DNA of 64,000 nucleotides from Achromobacter mucicolens (GTDB lineage: Bacteria; Pseudomonadota; Gammaproteobacteria; Burkholderiales; Burkholderiaceae_B), in the NCBI RefSeq assembly GCF_902859725.1, contig NZ_CADIJP010000020.1, positions 56,984 to 120,983 on the forward strand, in the 5' to 3' direction. The notes below the pieces were generated by a model that was given only the letters and a program-made list of their open reading frames with translations, was not told where the DNA came from and did not search any database. The translations under genes were made by a program, and so were the position numbers. The number at the start of each line of letters is the position of its first letter. Position 1 is the first letter of the stretch. Of this stretch, positions 27,080 through 35,857 are shown in pieces.

Positions 27080-28045
27080 ATGTCGCTGGCGCAACGTGCC
27101 GCCGGGGGCCTGGAGCGACGGATCTTGCTTGATTGGGACAGCCTGCGGTATTTCCTGGAAGTGGCCCGCACCCAGCGCGTCAGCGCCGCGGCGCGCAAGC
27201 TGGGCGTGGAGCACACCACCGTATCGCGCCGGATCCGGGCGCTGGAAACCGAGCTGGATACGCTGCTATTCGAGAAGTCGCGCAGCGCGGGGTTCGTGCT
27301 GACGGACGACGGCCAGCGCCTCTTCGTCCACGCCGAGCAAATGGAAAGCGTGGTGCACACCGCGCGCGAAAACCTGTCCGGCATCGGACAGGCGTTGTCA
27401 GGGCACGTGCGCATCGGCGCCACCGAAGGCTTCGGCAGCTACGTGTTGACCCCGCTTGCGGCCGACTTCCAGCGGCGTTATCCGCACATCACGCTGGACA
27501 TCCTGCCCGTGCCGCGCTTTGTCAGCCTGTCCAAGCGCGAAGCCGACCTGGCCATCACCATCGAACGGCCGCAGCGCGGCCCGTACGTGTGCAGCAAGCT
27601 GTGCGACTACACGTTGCGGCTGTACGGCACGCCGGGTTATCTGGCCAACCATGCGCCCATCACTCGCCGCGAAGACCTGGCGGATCACACATTCATTGGG
27701 TATGTGGACGAGCTGTTGTTCAGCGAGCGCCTGCGCTATCTGGAAGACCTGCTGCCGGCAAGCAAGGTGGTGTTGCGCAGCACGAGCGTCGTGGCCCAAT
27801 ATCACGCGGCGCTGCAGGGCCAGTCGCTCGCCATCCTGCCGTGCTTCATCGCGGCTCAGGATCCGCGGCTAAAGCCGGTGCTGGAAGACGAGATCGCCAT
27901 CACGCGCTCGTTCTGGATGTATTGCCATGAAGACCTGCGCAAGCTCAAGCGCGTGACCGCGCTGTGGGAGTTCATCCGCAAATCGGTCTTGAGAAACGCC
28001 GACCTGCTGGCAGGCCGGCGCGGGACGATGAAGTATCTGCCCTGA
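27080..28045 (+). CDS. LysR-family transcriptional regulator
   Basis: LysR-type regulator, about 321 residues. The helix-turn-helix opens with LDWDSLRYFLEVARTQRVSAAARKLG and continues VEHTTVSRRIRALE. The C-terminal LysR substrate domain starts around HVRIGATEGFGSYVL. The start is uncertain: ATG 27080 gives 15 extra residues before the conserved domain, and a TTG at 27125 with GGAG 9 bases upstream would place it exactly at the domain. It is divergent from the binding-protein/mmsA pair, which it probably controls, through the palindrome in the shared upstream region. Effector unknown. Confidence 0.85.
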   Translation: MSLAQRAAGGLERRILLDWDSLRYFLEVARTQRVSAAARKLGVEHTTVSRRIRALETELDTLLFEKSRSAGFVLTDDGQRLFVHAEQMESVVHTARENLSGIGQALSGHVRIGATEGFGSYVLTPLAADFQRRYPHITLDILPVPRFVSLSKREADLAITIERPQRGPYVCSKLCDYTLRLYGTPGYLANHAPITRREDLADHTFIGYVDELLFSERLRYLEDLLPASKVVLRSTSVVAQYHAALQGQSLAILPCFIAAQDPRLKPVLEDEIAITRSFWMYCHEDLRKLKRVTALWEFIRKSVLRNADLLAGRRGTMKYLP

Positions 28046-28073
28046 CAGACGCGCCCTGACAGCGCCTGTCTTG

Positions 28074-29177
28074 CTAGGTGTTGTTCTTGGGCGCCTTGAC
28101 GCGCAGGCGGCGCATCAGCAGGAAGACGGTCAACAGCGCGACGGCGCCGTGGATGGCCCATACCCCCAGACCAAAACTGAGCTTGCCGTTGGAGATCCAG
28201 GCGCGCGACAGGTTGATCAGGTTCATATAGAGCAGGCCGACCAGACCGGCGATGAGCAGGTCGCCCGAACGCCCCAGCCGCGGATTCACCGCGCCAAGCG
28301 GAATGGCCAGCAGCGCAAGATTCAGCGCCGCGAGCGGCAGCGAAATCCGCCACATCACCTGCGACCAGCTGCTGTTGGTGTTGTCCTCGATCAGTTGCGG
28401 CGTGCTGCGCGCCTTGGAGGAACGCTCTGCCGCCGCGCGGGCCTCGGCCACCGGGTCGCCGCCCCCCTTGCTTTCCAGGCGCAGACCGTATTTTTCGAAG
28501 TGCACGAGGCGCAGCTCCGGCGTGCCAGGCTTCAGGTCGTAGCGATGCCCTTCGCCCAGCACCAGGAAGCGGTCGCCGTTAGGCAAGGTTTCGATATGCG
28601 CGCTGCTCGCGGTCAGCACGCTCAGCCATTCGGGACCGATCTCGCGCGCGAACACATTGCCAAGTTCGTCCGTGGGATTGACCGGGTCTTCGGCAAAGAA
28701 CACGCGGTTGCCGCCCGAGGACTCGGCGAATTGGCCAGCAGTGACCTTGGACAGGTCCGAGCGCTGCTCGAAGCGTTCGTGGTACTCGCCGATCTGGCGG
28801 TAGGCCCAGGGCGAGGCCACCAGCGTAAGACCCGCCACGGCGATCGCGACAGGGACCGCCACGCGCAGCACGGGCTTGAGCCAGTCGGCCAGCGACAGGC
28901 CGCTGGCAAACCACACCACCATTTCGGATTCGCGGTAGTTGCGCGTGACCGTGGTCAGCACGGCAATGAAGATCGATACAGCCAGAATGGTCGGCAGCGC
29001 GGTGATGGTAGAGAGCGCGGCAAGCACCACCACCACGTCCGCTCCGATGTTGCCTCCCGCGGCCTCGCCGAGCAGGCGCACGAGAAGCACGCTGAGCCAC
29101 ACGACGAGCAACGTGGAAAAGACAACGCCAGCGTGACTGGTGATCTCGCTGACGACAGAGCGTTTGAATAGAGACAT
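28074..29177 (-). CDS. lptF: LPS export ABC transporter permease LptF
   Basis: Inner-membrane component of the LptB2FG complex that extracts lipopolysaccharide for transport to the outer membrane. 367 residues. It begins MSLFKRSVVSEITSH with a first membrane segment and LLGEAAGG, followed by membrane segments 2-3, the periplasmic beta-jellyroll domain (about residues 130-260) and three C-terminal membrane segments including LPLAALNLALLAIPLGAVNPR. It is divergent from pepA with only 57 bases between, a common arrangement. The usual partner gene lptG does not follow: the next gene converges on it. Longer in-frame readings upstream are antisense to pepA. Confidence 0.93.
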   Translation of the reverse strand: MSLFKRSVVSEITSHAGVVFSTLLVVWLSVLLVRLLGEAAGGNIGADVVVVLAALSTITALPTILAVSIFIAVLTTVTRNYRESEMVVWFASGLSLADWLKPVLRVAVPVAIAVAGLTLVASPWAYRQIGEYHERFEQRSDLSKVTAGQFAESSGGNRVFFAEDPVNPTDELGNVFAREIGPEWLSVLTASSAHIETLPNGDRFLVLGEGHRYDLKPGTPELRLVHFEKYGLRLESKGGGDPVAEARAAAERSSKARSTPQLIEDNTNSSWSQVMWRISLPLAALNLALLAIPLGAVNPRLGRSGDLLIAGLVGLLYMNLINLSRAWISNGKLSFGLGVWAIHGAVALLTVFLLMRRLRVKAPKNNT

Positions 29178-29234
29178 GGGAGAATATGCGGGATAATCGA
29201 CCGCATCATACACAGACGCACACGGGAAACCCTC

Positions 29235-30743
29235 ATGGAATTTAGCACACAGACCACTGCTTCCCTGCACCAGGTCAAAACCGCCGCCCTCGCCGTCGGC
29301 GTGTACGCGGACGGCGTGTTGAGCCCCGCCGCCGACATCATCGACCGCGCCTCGAATGGCGCCGTCCGTGCGGTAGTCAAAAGTGAATTCCGCGGTCGCG
29401 CTGGCTCGACCCTGACGCTGCGCACGCTGCCGGGCGTCTCCGCGCAGCGCGTCGTCCTGGTTGGCCTGGGCAAGCAGGATGAATATTCCGCCCGCACTCA
29501 CGCGTCGGCCGAACAGGCATTTGCCTCGGCCTGCGTCTCGGCCCAACTCACCGAAGGCGTGTCCACGCTGGTCGCCAATCCCATCGCCGGCATCGACGTC
29601 ATTACGCGCGCCCGCAGCGCCGCGATCGCGGCCGGCGGCGCGGCCTACTACTACGACGCAAGCTTCGGCAAGCCCGACCGCGACGCGCGCCCCAAGCTCA
29701 AGAAGATCGTGCAGGTCGTCGAGCGCGCCGATGCCACGCAAGCCCAGAAAGGCCTGCGCGAAGGCAGCGCCATCGCCAACGGCATGGAACTGACCCGCAC
29801 GCTGGGCAACCTGCCGGGCAACATCTGCACCCCTACCTATCTGGGCGACACCGCCAAACGCCTGGCGCGCGAATTCAAGTCGCTGAAGGTCGAGGTCATG
29901 GACCGCAAGCAGGTCGAAGCGCTGGGCATGGGCTCGTTCCTGTCCGTCGCCCGCGGCTCCGAGGAAGCGCTGCGCTTCATCGTCCTGCGCCACGCCGGCG
30001 CCAAGACCGCCAAGAAGGGCGCCAAGTCCGCGCAGGGCCCGATCGTGCTGGTCGGCAAGGGCATCACGTTCGACGCCGGCGGCATCTCGCTCAAGCCCGC
30101 GGCCACCATGGACGAAATGAAGTACGACATGTGCGGCGCCGCCAGCGTGCTGGGCTCGTTCCGCGCCCTGGCCGAACTGGAACTGCCGCTGGACGTCGTC
30201 GGCCTGATTCCCGCTTGCGAGAACCTGCCCAGCGGCAAGGCCAACAAGCCTGGCGACGTCGTCACCAGCATGGCCGGCCTCACCATCGAGATCCTGAACA
30301 CCGACGCCGAGGGCCGCCTGGTCCTGTGCGACGCCCTCACCTACGCCGAACGCTTCAAGCCGTCTGCCGTGATCGACATCGCCACGCTGACCGGCGCCTG
30401 CGTCGTCGCGCTGGGCAACGTCAACACAGGCCTGTTCTCGAAGGACGACGCGCTGGCCGACGCCCTGGCGTCCGCGGGCCGCCGTGCGCTGGATACCGCC
30501 TGGCGCATGCCCATGGACGACGCCTACCAGGAACAGCTCAAGTCCAATTTCGCCGACCTCGCCAACATCGGCGGTCCTCCGGCCGGCGCCGTCACCGCGG
30601 CCTGCTTCCTGTCCCGCTTTGCCAAGGCTTACCCCTGGGCGCACCTGGACATCGCCGGCACGGCCTGGCGCGGCGGCAAGGACAAGGGCGCAACCGGCCG
30701 TCCGGTGCCGCTCCTGATGCAATACCTGCTGGACCAGGTTTGA
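29235..30743 (+). CDS. pepA: Leucyl aminopeptidase (M17)
   Basis: Cytosolic hexameric di-metal aminopeptidase of 502 residues (E. coli PepA 503). The signature NTDAEGRLVLCDAL is present, with the Asp and Glu metal ligands, and the metal/active-site lysine lies in GKGITFDAGGISLKP. MDEMKYDMCGAASVLG provides further ligands. The N-terminal domain (about 1-170) is present and could bind DNA, as in PepA/XerA. It is the first gene of the pepA-holC pair, 22 bases before holC. Confidence 0.96.
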   Translation: MEFSTQTTASLHQVKTAALAVGVYADGVLSPAADIIDRASNGAVRAVVKSEFRGRAGSTLTLRTLPGVSAQRVVLVGLGKQDEYSARTHASAEQAFASACVSAQLTEGVSTLVANPIAGIDVITRARSAAIAAGGAAYYYDASFGKPDRDARPKLKKIVQVVERADATQAQKGLREGSAIANGMELTRTLGNLPGNICTPTYLGDTAKRLAREFKSLKVEVMDRKQVEALGMGSFLSVARGSEEALRFIVLRHAGAKTAKKGAKSAQGPIVLVGKGITFDAGGISLKPAATMDEMKYDMCGAASVLGSFRALAELELPLDVVGLIPACENLPSGKANKPGDVVTSMAGLTIEILNTDAEGRLVLCDALTYAERFKPSAVIDIATLTGACVVALGNVNTGLFSKDDALADALASAGRRALDTAWRMPMDDAYQEQLKSNFADLANIGGPPAGAVTAACFLSRFAKAYPWAHLDIAGTAWRGGKDKGATGRPVPLLMQYLLDQV

Positions 30744-30765
30744 AGCGACTGACGCCGAAAGCCCC

Positions 30766-31227
30766 ATGACGCGCATCGATTTCGCATTCGGCGCGCCCGA
30801 CCGCCTGCGCATGGCCTGCCAGGTCGTGCGCAAGCGCGTCCTGGCAGGCCAGCGGCTGGTGGTGTACTGTAAAGACGGTTCGCGCCTGGCGGCGTTCGAC
30901 CGGATGCTGTGGGCGTTCGACGACACGGCGTTCGTGCCGCACGTATTGGCAAACGATCCGCTGGCCCCTGAAACGCCGGTCGTGCTTACCGCCGGAGAAC
31001 CGCTGCAGGCCTTGCAGGCGGCAGGGCAGCCCGATCAGCCGCAGCCCTGGCTGCTGAATCTGGACGACGATTGCCCACCCGGCTTCGACGCTTTCGAACG
31101 CCTCCTTGAAATCGTCTCGGACGATCCGGACGACAAGCAGGCGGCCAGGCAGCGCTGGCGTACCTACCAGACGGCCGGTCATGTGCCGCAAAGCCACGAC
31201 CTGAGCCGCAAGGCCCAAGGCGGCTGA
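30766..31227 (+). CDS. holC: DNA polymerase III chi subunit
   Basis: Clamp-loader accessory protein that links the polymerase to single-strand binding protein. 153 residues (E. coli chi 147). Typical features are RIDFAFGAPDRLRMACQVVRKRV, LVVYCKDGSRLAAFDRMLWAFDDTAFVPH and a C-terminal ERLLEIVSDDPDDKQAARQRWRTYQ (the SSB-tail side). It follows pepA by 22 bases, the arrangement seen across proteobacteria. Confidence 0.93.
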   Translation: MTRIDFAFGAPDRLRMACQVVRKRVLAGQRLVVYCKDGSRLAAFDRMLWAFDDTAFVPHVLANDPLAPETPVVLTAGEPLQALQAAGQPDQPQPWLLNLDDDCPPGFDAFERLLEIVSDDPDDKQAARQRWRTYQTAGHVPQSHDLSRKAQGG

Positions 31228-31282
31228 ACCGTCCCCCCACGCGCGCCCGCGCGCCGCGTCCACCAGAATCTCGGGAGTTTCC

Positions 31283-31660
31283 ATGCCCGCTCGCACACCC
31301 GACCCCGGCATCCCCACCCTGACTCATCGCGCCGAGCCCTCGTTCCACGACCCGGCGGACGACGACGCCGATGCGCCGCTCTTGACCGAACTGGCCGACG
31401 AGGCCGGCCCGGTTTACGAGCACGACCCGTTCCCCGTGCTGACGGACGTGGCCGACGACGACGGGCCGCCGGAGCCAGCCGCCGCCCCTGCACTGCGCGC
31501 CCTGCCGGACGCCACCGTGCTTGCCGCCCGCTTGCAGGCCGAGGTGGAACAGGTCATGCGACAGGCGCTTGCCGACGCCGTGACGCAATTACAGGCGCGC
31601 ATGGATGCGGAATTGCCTGCTATTGTTTCCCGTGTGCTCAATGAGGTCAGGCAAGGCTGA
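31283..31660 (+). CDS. Uncharacterised acidic protein downstream of holC (DUF2486-like)
   Basis: Small acidic protein of 125 residues. The N-terminal half is rich in Asp, Glu, Pro and Ala (DPADDDADAPLL, DVADDDGPPEP) and likely disordered. It contains two PVLTDV/PLLTEL-type repeats, preceded by IPTLTH. The C-terminal 50 residues form an amphipathic helix (LAARLQAEVEQVMRQALADAV). This resembles proteins placed after holC in Burkholderiales and annotated DUF2486; the match is from memory of the family. The GGGAG ribosome site and codon use support a real gene. Function unknown; location suggests a holC-linked transcript. Confidence 0.7.
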   Translation: MPARTPDPGIPTLTHRAEPSFHDPADDDADAPLLTELADEAGPVYEHDPFPVLTDVADDDGPPEPAAAPALRALPDATVLAARLQAEVEQVMRQALADAVTQLQARMDAELPAIVSRVLNEVRQG

Positions 31661-31745
31661 CTGGATTCTTCAGGGAACTGTAAGGTATCCTTCGCATCTA
31701 AGCCTTCTAGGCAATCACCATACTTGCCGTATACAGGAGTTCTCC

Positions 31746-32456
31746 ATGAACGAATATCGTCCGTCCCCTTTTAACCGTTCCGGCGGTGTCGCCGGCGCGC
31801 CGGGCGAGGTCGCTCGCAACCAGGTCCTGCGCAATACGTACTGGCTCCTTGCCCTGTCGCTGATCCCGACGGTGCTGGGCGCGGCCGTCGGCCTCTACAC
31901 CGGCATCAACCGCGTCATGGGCGCCAGCCCCGGCCTGTCGGCCATCGTCTTCCTGGTCGGCGCCTTCGGCCTGATGTTCGCCATCGAGAAGAACAAGAAC
32001 AGCTCGCTGGGCGTGGTTCTGCTTCTGGCGTTCACGTTCTTCATGGGCGTCATGCTTTCGCGTCTGCTTGGCTTCGTGATGGGCATGAGCAACGGTTCGC
32101 AGCTCGTCATGACGGCGTTCGGCGGCACCGCGATCGTGTTCGGCACCATGGCCACCCTGGCCACGACCATCAAGCGCGATCTGTCGGGACTGCAGAAATT
32201 CCTGTTCATCGGCGCGGTCGTGATCCTGGTCGCGGCACTGGCCAACATCTTCCTGCAATTGCCGGCCCTGATGCTGACCATCTCGGTGCTCGCCATCGTG
32301 ATCTTCTCGGCGTTCATGCTGGTGGACCTGCAGCGCGTGGTCAACGGCGGTGAGACCAACTACGTCTCGGCCACCCTGGCCATCTACCTGGACGTCTACA
32401 ACGTCTTCTCGAACCTGCTGATGCTGCTGGGCATCTTCGGCGGCAACCGCGAGTAA
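31746..32456 (+). CDS. Bax inhibitor-1/YccA family membrane protein
   Basis: Integral inner-membrane protein of 236 residues with seven hydrophobic segments after a soluble 30-residue N-terminus. The BI-1 fold is shown by NTYWLLALSLIPTVLGAAVG, AFGGTAIVFGTMATLATTIKRDLSG (the loop that is diagnostic of the family) and the C-terminal ETNYVSATLAIYLDVYNVFSNLL, with the conserved aspartate that forms the pH-sensing pair. YccA-type members modulate FtsH proteolysis and calcium leak. GGAG lies 6 bases before the ATG. A clear terminator follows. Confidence 0.93.
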   Translation: MNEYRPSPFNRSGGVAGAPGEVARNQVLRNTYWLLALSLIPTVLGAAVGLYTGINRVMGASPGLSAIVFLVGAFGLMFAIEKNKNSSLGVVLLLAFTFFMGVMLSRLLGFVMGMSNGSQLVMTAFGGTAIVFGTMATLATTIKRDLSGLQKFLFIGAVVILVAALANIFLQLPALMLTISVLAIVIFSAFMLVDLQRVVNGGETNYVSATLAIYLDVYNVFSNLLMLLGIFGGNRE

Positions 32457-32480
32457 CGCGCCGTCGTCAGACCAGCACTG

Positions 32481-32512
32481 AAAGGGCCTGCATGCACATG
32501 TAGGCCCTTTTT
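32481..32512 (+). terminator. Rho-independent terminator after the BI-1 gene
   Basis: Arms AAAGGGCCT and AGGCCCTTT flank a loop containing a second short palindrome (TGCATGCACATG) and run into five T. It separates the BI-1 gene from the accessory cluster. Confidence 0.85.
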
Positions 32513-32555
32513 CATTGGGCCGCCCCCTTTCCTCTTGAATAGCCGGAGCCTTGCC

Positions 32556-33473
32556 ATGCCTGACCGCCGCCGCTTCCTGCAGACCACCGCCAGCGCAGCC
32601 CTATTCGGGGCCGCGTGGCCGGCATGGGCAGCCACACCGGGGCAGGCCATGCTCAAGCGCCCGATTCCGTCGTCGGGCGAGACCCTGCCCGTGGTGGGCC
32701 TGGGCACCGCGGACACGTTCAACGTGTCGCCCGGCGACGCCGCGGCCATGACGCCGCTGGCCCAGGTGCTTGAAACGCTCATGAAGGCGGGCGGCAGCCT
32801 GATCGACACGGCGCCCAGCTATGGCGAGGCCGAAGCCGTCACCGGCGCCCTCGTGGCCCGCGAAGGCGGCCTGCGCGAGCGCGTGTTCCTGGCGACCAAG
32901 ATCAGCACGCGCGGCCACGAATCCGCGATGCGCCAGGTCCGGGAATCGCAACAGGCACTGCGCAGCGACAAGCTGGACCTGATCCAGGTCCATAATCTGA
33001 TCGACACCCGCAACCAGCTCGCCTTGCTGCGCGATCTGAAACAGCAGGGGGTGACGCGCTACATCGGCATCACGCATTACACGGACCATGCGCACGACGA
33101 CCTGACCGAGCTGGTCGAAAAGGAAAAGCCCGATTTCCTGCAGGTGAACCTGTCGATCGCCTCGCGCAGCGCCGAAAAACGCCTGCTGCCCGCGTGCCAG
33201 GCCAACGGCGTCGCGGTGTTGATCAACCGGCCGTTCGAAGACGGCGCGCTGTTCCGCCAGGTCAAGGGCGTGGCGCTGCCCAAGCTGGCCGCCGAGATCG
33301 ATTGCACCTCCTGGGCGCAGATCTTCCTGAAGTTCATCATTGGCCATCCCGCCGTCACGGCTGTCATCCCCGCCACGTCCAAGCCCGCCAACATGGCGGA
33401 CAATGCACGCGCCGGCTTTGGCCGCCAGCCCGACGCCGCCCTGCGCGACCGCATCGCCGCACTGCTCGCCTGA
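32556..33473 (+). CDS. Aldo/keto reductase with a Tat signal
   Basis: 305-residue aldo/keto reductase fold. The N-terminus MPDRRRFLQTTASAALFGAAW is a twin-arginine signal with a WAA cleavage region, so the protein is predicted to be exported folded. The catalytic tetrad is present: Asp and Tyr in LIDTAPSYGEAEAV, Lys in FLATKIS, and His in IQVHNL. The C-terminal NAD(P)-binding loop TAVIPATSKPANMADN is also kept. The start was set at GGAG plus 7 bases. An exported NADPH-dependent enzyme is unusual; like Tat-exported glucose-fructose oxidoreductase it may carry a tightly bound cofactor. It lies 4 bases before the following transporter gene. Confidence 0.85.
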   Translation: MPDRRRFLQTTASAALFGAAWPAWAATPGQAMLKRPIPSSGETLPVVGLGTADTFNVSPGDAAAMTPLAQVLETLMKAGGSLIDTAPSYGEAEAVTGALVAREGGLRERVFLATKISTRGHESAMRQVRESQQALRSDKLDLIQVHNLIDTRNQLALLRDLKQQGVTRYIGITHYTDHAHDDLTELVEKEKPDFLQVNLSIASRSAEKRLLPACQANGVAVLINRPFEDGALFRQVKGVALPKLAAEIDCTSWAQIFLKFIIGHPAVTAVIPATSKPANMADNARAGFGRQPDAALRDRIAALLA

Positions 33474-33477
33474 CGCG

Positions 33478-34767
33478 ATGGCGGCCGCTCCTCTGTCCTG
33501 GCGTGCCCGTGCCGCACGGGCGCTGAGCATCCAGGAAACCGAGCTCGCGCCTGCCGCGTGCGGCTTCGCGTTCTTCTTTTTCCTTTTCTGCGGTTATTTC
33601 ATGCTGCGCCCCATTCGAGAAACGATGGGGATCCAGGCGGGCGTGAACCAGCTGCAATGGCTGTTCACCGCCACCTTCCTAGCCACGCTGGCCGTCGTGC
33701 CGCTGTTTGGCTGGATATCCAACCGCGTGCCGCGTGCCACGCTGGTGACCTGGGTCTACGCCATCTTCGCGCTGACGATGGTGGGCTTTGCCGCCCTGCT
33801 CCACCTGCAACCCGGCAGCGTCTGGGCCGCGCGCGCGTTCTACGTCTGGCTATCGGTGTTCAACCTGTTCGTCGTCTCCATCGCCTGGAGCCTCATGGCC
33901 GACGTGTTCCGCATGGAATCGGCCAAGCGGCTGTTCGCGCTGATCGCCGCGGGCGCCAGCGCGGGCGGCCTTTGCGGCCCGCTGCTTGGCGCCCTGCTGG
34001 CAGGCGTGCTGGGCCCGCCGGGCTTGCTGGTGCTGTCGGCCCTGCTGCTGACCGCCACGCTGCCGCTCAAGCAATGGCTGCTGGCCTGGCGCGCCGCATC
34101 CCGGCCCGGCGTCGGCCTTGCAGACATGCAGCGTCCCATCGAAGGCGGCATCCTGGCCGGGCTGTCGCGCATCTTCCAGTCCCGTTACCTGCTGGGCATT
34201 TCCCTGCTTGTCGTGCTGCTGGCCACCCTGAACACCTTTCTCTACATGGAACAGGCGCGGCTGGTCGCCGACGCGTTCCCCGACACCGCCCAGCGCATCC
34301 GGGTCTTCAGCGCGCTGGATTTCACCGTGCAGACGCTCGCGCTGCTGTCGCAGATCTTCATCACCGGGCGCGTGGCCGCCCGCCTGGGATTGCGGTTCCT
34401 GCTGACTGCCGTCCCGCTGGCGGTGGCGGTCGCCTTTCTGGCGCTGGCGGCCTTCCCCGTGTTCGCCGTGCTGGCAGCCGCCATGATCCTGCGCCGCGCC
34501 GGCGAGTATGCGCTGATCCGGCCAGGGCGCGAGATGCTGTTCACCGCAGTCTCGCCCGAGGACAAGTACAAGACGAAGAACGTCATCGACACCGTGGTCT
34601 ATCGCGGCGGCGACGCCGCCAGCGGCTGGGTCAAGGCCGGCATCGACACGCTGGGTTACGGCGCGGCACTGATCGCCCTATTGGGCGCAGTCGTGGCGCT
34701 GTGCGCGGCTGCGGTGGGTCATGGTTTGGGCAAGCAGGCCGATAGGCGAAACAGCGACCTTCATTAG
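33478..34767 (+). CDS. Npt1/Npt2-like nucleotide (ATP/ADP) transporter-family MFS protein
   Basis: Membrane protein of 429 residues with about 12 hydrophobic segments. The early motif FCGYFMLRPIRETMG, followed by LFTATFLATL, is typical of bacterial members of the ATP:ADP antiporter group annotated Npt1/Npt2. Later RRAGEYALIRPGREMLFTAVSPEDKYKTKNVIDTVVYRGGD matches the conserved C-terminal region of that family. In free-living bacteria the substrate is unproven and nucleotide import is not demonstrated. It starts 4 bases after the aldo/keto reductase stop with no strong ribosome site, suggesting translational coupling. Confidence 0.82.
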   Translation: MAAAPLSWRARAARALSIQETELAPAACGFAFFFFLFCGYFMLRPIRETMGIQAGVNQLQWLFTATFLATLAVVPLFGWISNRVPRATLVTWVYAIFALTMVGFAALLHLQPGSVWAARAFYVWLSVFNLFVVSIAWSLMADVFRMESAKRLFALIAAGASAGGLCGPLLGALLAGVLGPPGLLVLSALLLTATLPLKQWLLAWRAASRPGVGLADMQRPIEGGILAGLSRIFQSRYLLGISLLVVLLATLNTFLYMEQARLVADAFPDTAQRIRVFSALDFTVQTLALLSQIFITGRVAARLGLRFLLTAVPLAVAVAFLALAAFPVFAVLAAAMILRRAGEYALIRPGREMLFTAVSPEDKYKTKNVIDTVVYRGGDAASGWVKAGIDTLGYGAALIALLGAVVALCAAAVGHGLGKQADRRNSDLH

Positions 34768-34857
34768 ATTTAAATAAACAACCATGTGATTCAACCAAAC
34801 GGCAGCCGCGGCGTGCGGTCGCACAATGGCGCAGCCCTCAACGCCTCGGGAATCGTC

Positions 34858-35814
34858 ATGAAACGCTCTGCCTGCCTTGCCGCCCTGTTGCTTTGCCTCG
34901 CCGCCCCTCTTGCGCACGCCGATTACCCCGAACGCGCCATCACGCTGATCGTGCCGGCCGCCGCGGGCGGCAATGCCGACATCACGGCCCGCCTCATCGG
35001 CCAGGAAATGAGCCGCCTGCTTGGACAGCCGGTCGTCGTTGAAAACCGCGTGGGCGCCGGCGGCCGCATCGGCACGCAAGCCGTGGTCCGGGCCCCCGCG
35101 GACGGTTACACCATCGGCTATGCCCACGTAGGCACGCTGGTGCTGCACCGTTATCTCTTCAAGCAGCAGATGTACGACCTGGACCGTGACCTCAAGCCGA
35201 TTGGCCTGGTCGCCGAGACGCCCAACGTGATCGTCGTGAACGCCGCCTCGCCGTATCGGGACCTGAAAGGCTTCATCCAAGCCAGCCGCGCCCAGCCGGA
35301 CCGCCTGACCATGACCTCGGCGGACCCGGGCACGACCAGCGAAGTGGGCGTCAAGCTCTTCATTGCCCAGACCGGCGCCGCCGTGCGCCAGATTCCGTAC
35401 AAGGCCACCGCCGCGCAGCTCTCGGACCTGCTTGGCGGCCATGTGGATTCCATGATGGAAAACCTGCCGCCGTTGATCGGCAATCTGAAGGACGGGCGCC
35501 TGCGCGCGCTGGCCGTCACGACCCGCAAGCGCGCCGCCTCCAACCCTGACGTGCCGACGGTGGCCGAACAAGGCTATCCCGATTACGAGCAGTCGGCGTG
35601 GAGCGCGCTGGTGGCGCCGGCAGGCACCCCGGCCGCCGCGATCTCGCGGCTGAACGCCGCGCTGAATCAGGCGCTGCGCTCCGACGCCGTGAGCCGGGAA
35701 TTGCGCAGCCGGTCCCAGGAGCCCCTGGGCGGCACGCCGCAGGATGTTCAGGCCCAGATCAATAAGGAGCTGCCCAAGTGGGAAAGCATCATCAAGGCCG
35801 CCACGCTGGATTGA
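34858..35814 (+). CDS. Bug-family (TctC) tripartite-tricarboxylate-type binding protein
   Basis: Periplasmic binding protein of the Bug family, 318 residues. The Sec signal is MKRSACLAALLLCLAAPLAHA followed by mature DYPERAITLIVPAAAGGNADITAR; PxxxxGxxxD-type residues there contact carboxylates. The YGIGSGGTGS-like loops and the SAWSALVAPAGTP motif near the C-terminus complete the family features. Bug proteins are extremely numerous in Bordetella-type genomes, usually without adjacent TctAB membrane genes, as here. It is first of three co-directed genes; the following deacylase starts 43 bases after its stop, suggesting that it captures the substrate for them. Confidence 0.9.
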   Translation: MKRSACLAALLLCLAAPLAHADYPERAITLIVPAAAGGNADITARLIGQEMSRLLGQPVVVENRVGAGGRIGTQAVVRAPADGYTIGYAHVGTLVLHRYLFKQQMYDLDRDLKPIGLVAETPNVIVVNAASPYRDLKGFIQASRAQPDRLTMTSADPGTTSEVGVKLFIAQTGAAVRQIPYKATAAQLSDLLGGHVDSMMENLPPLIGNLKDGRLRALAVTTRKRAASNPDVPTVAEQGYPDYEQSAWSALVAPAGTPAAAISRLNAALNQALRSDAVSRELRSRSQEPLGGTPQDVQAQINKELPKWESIIKAATLD

Positions 35815-35857
35815 CCCGCGCCCCCGTGCGCCCGACGCCTTCCCCCGGAGCCGCCGC

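Noticed and set aside
28074-30926. 950-residue minus-strand frame joining lptF to sequence antisense to pepA
   Set aside because: The N-terminal 580 residues are merely the reverse of pepA. lptF starts normally at 29177 and pepA is complete on the plus strand.
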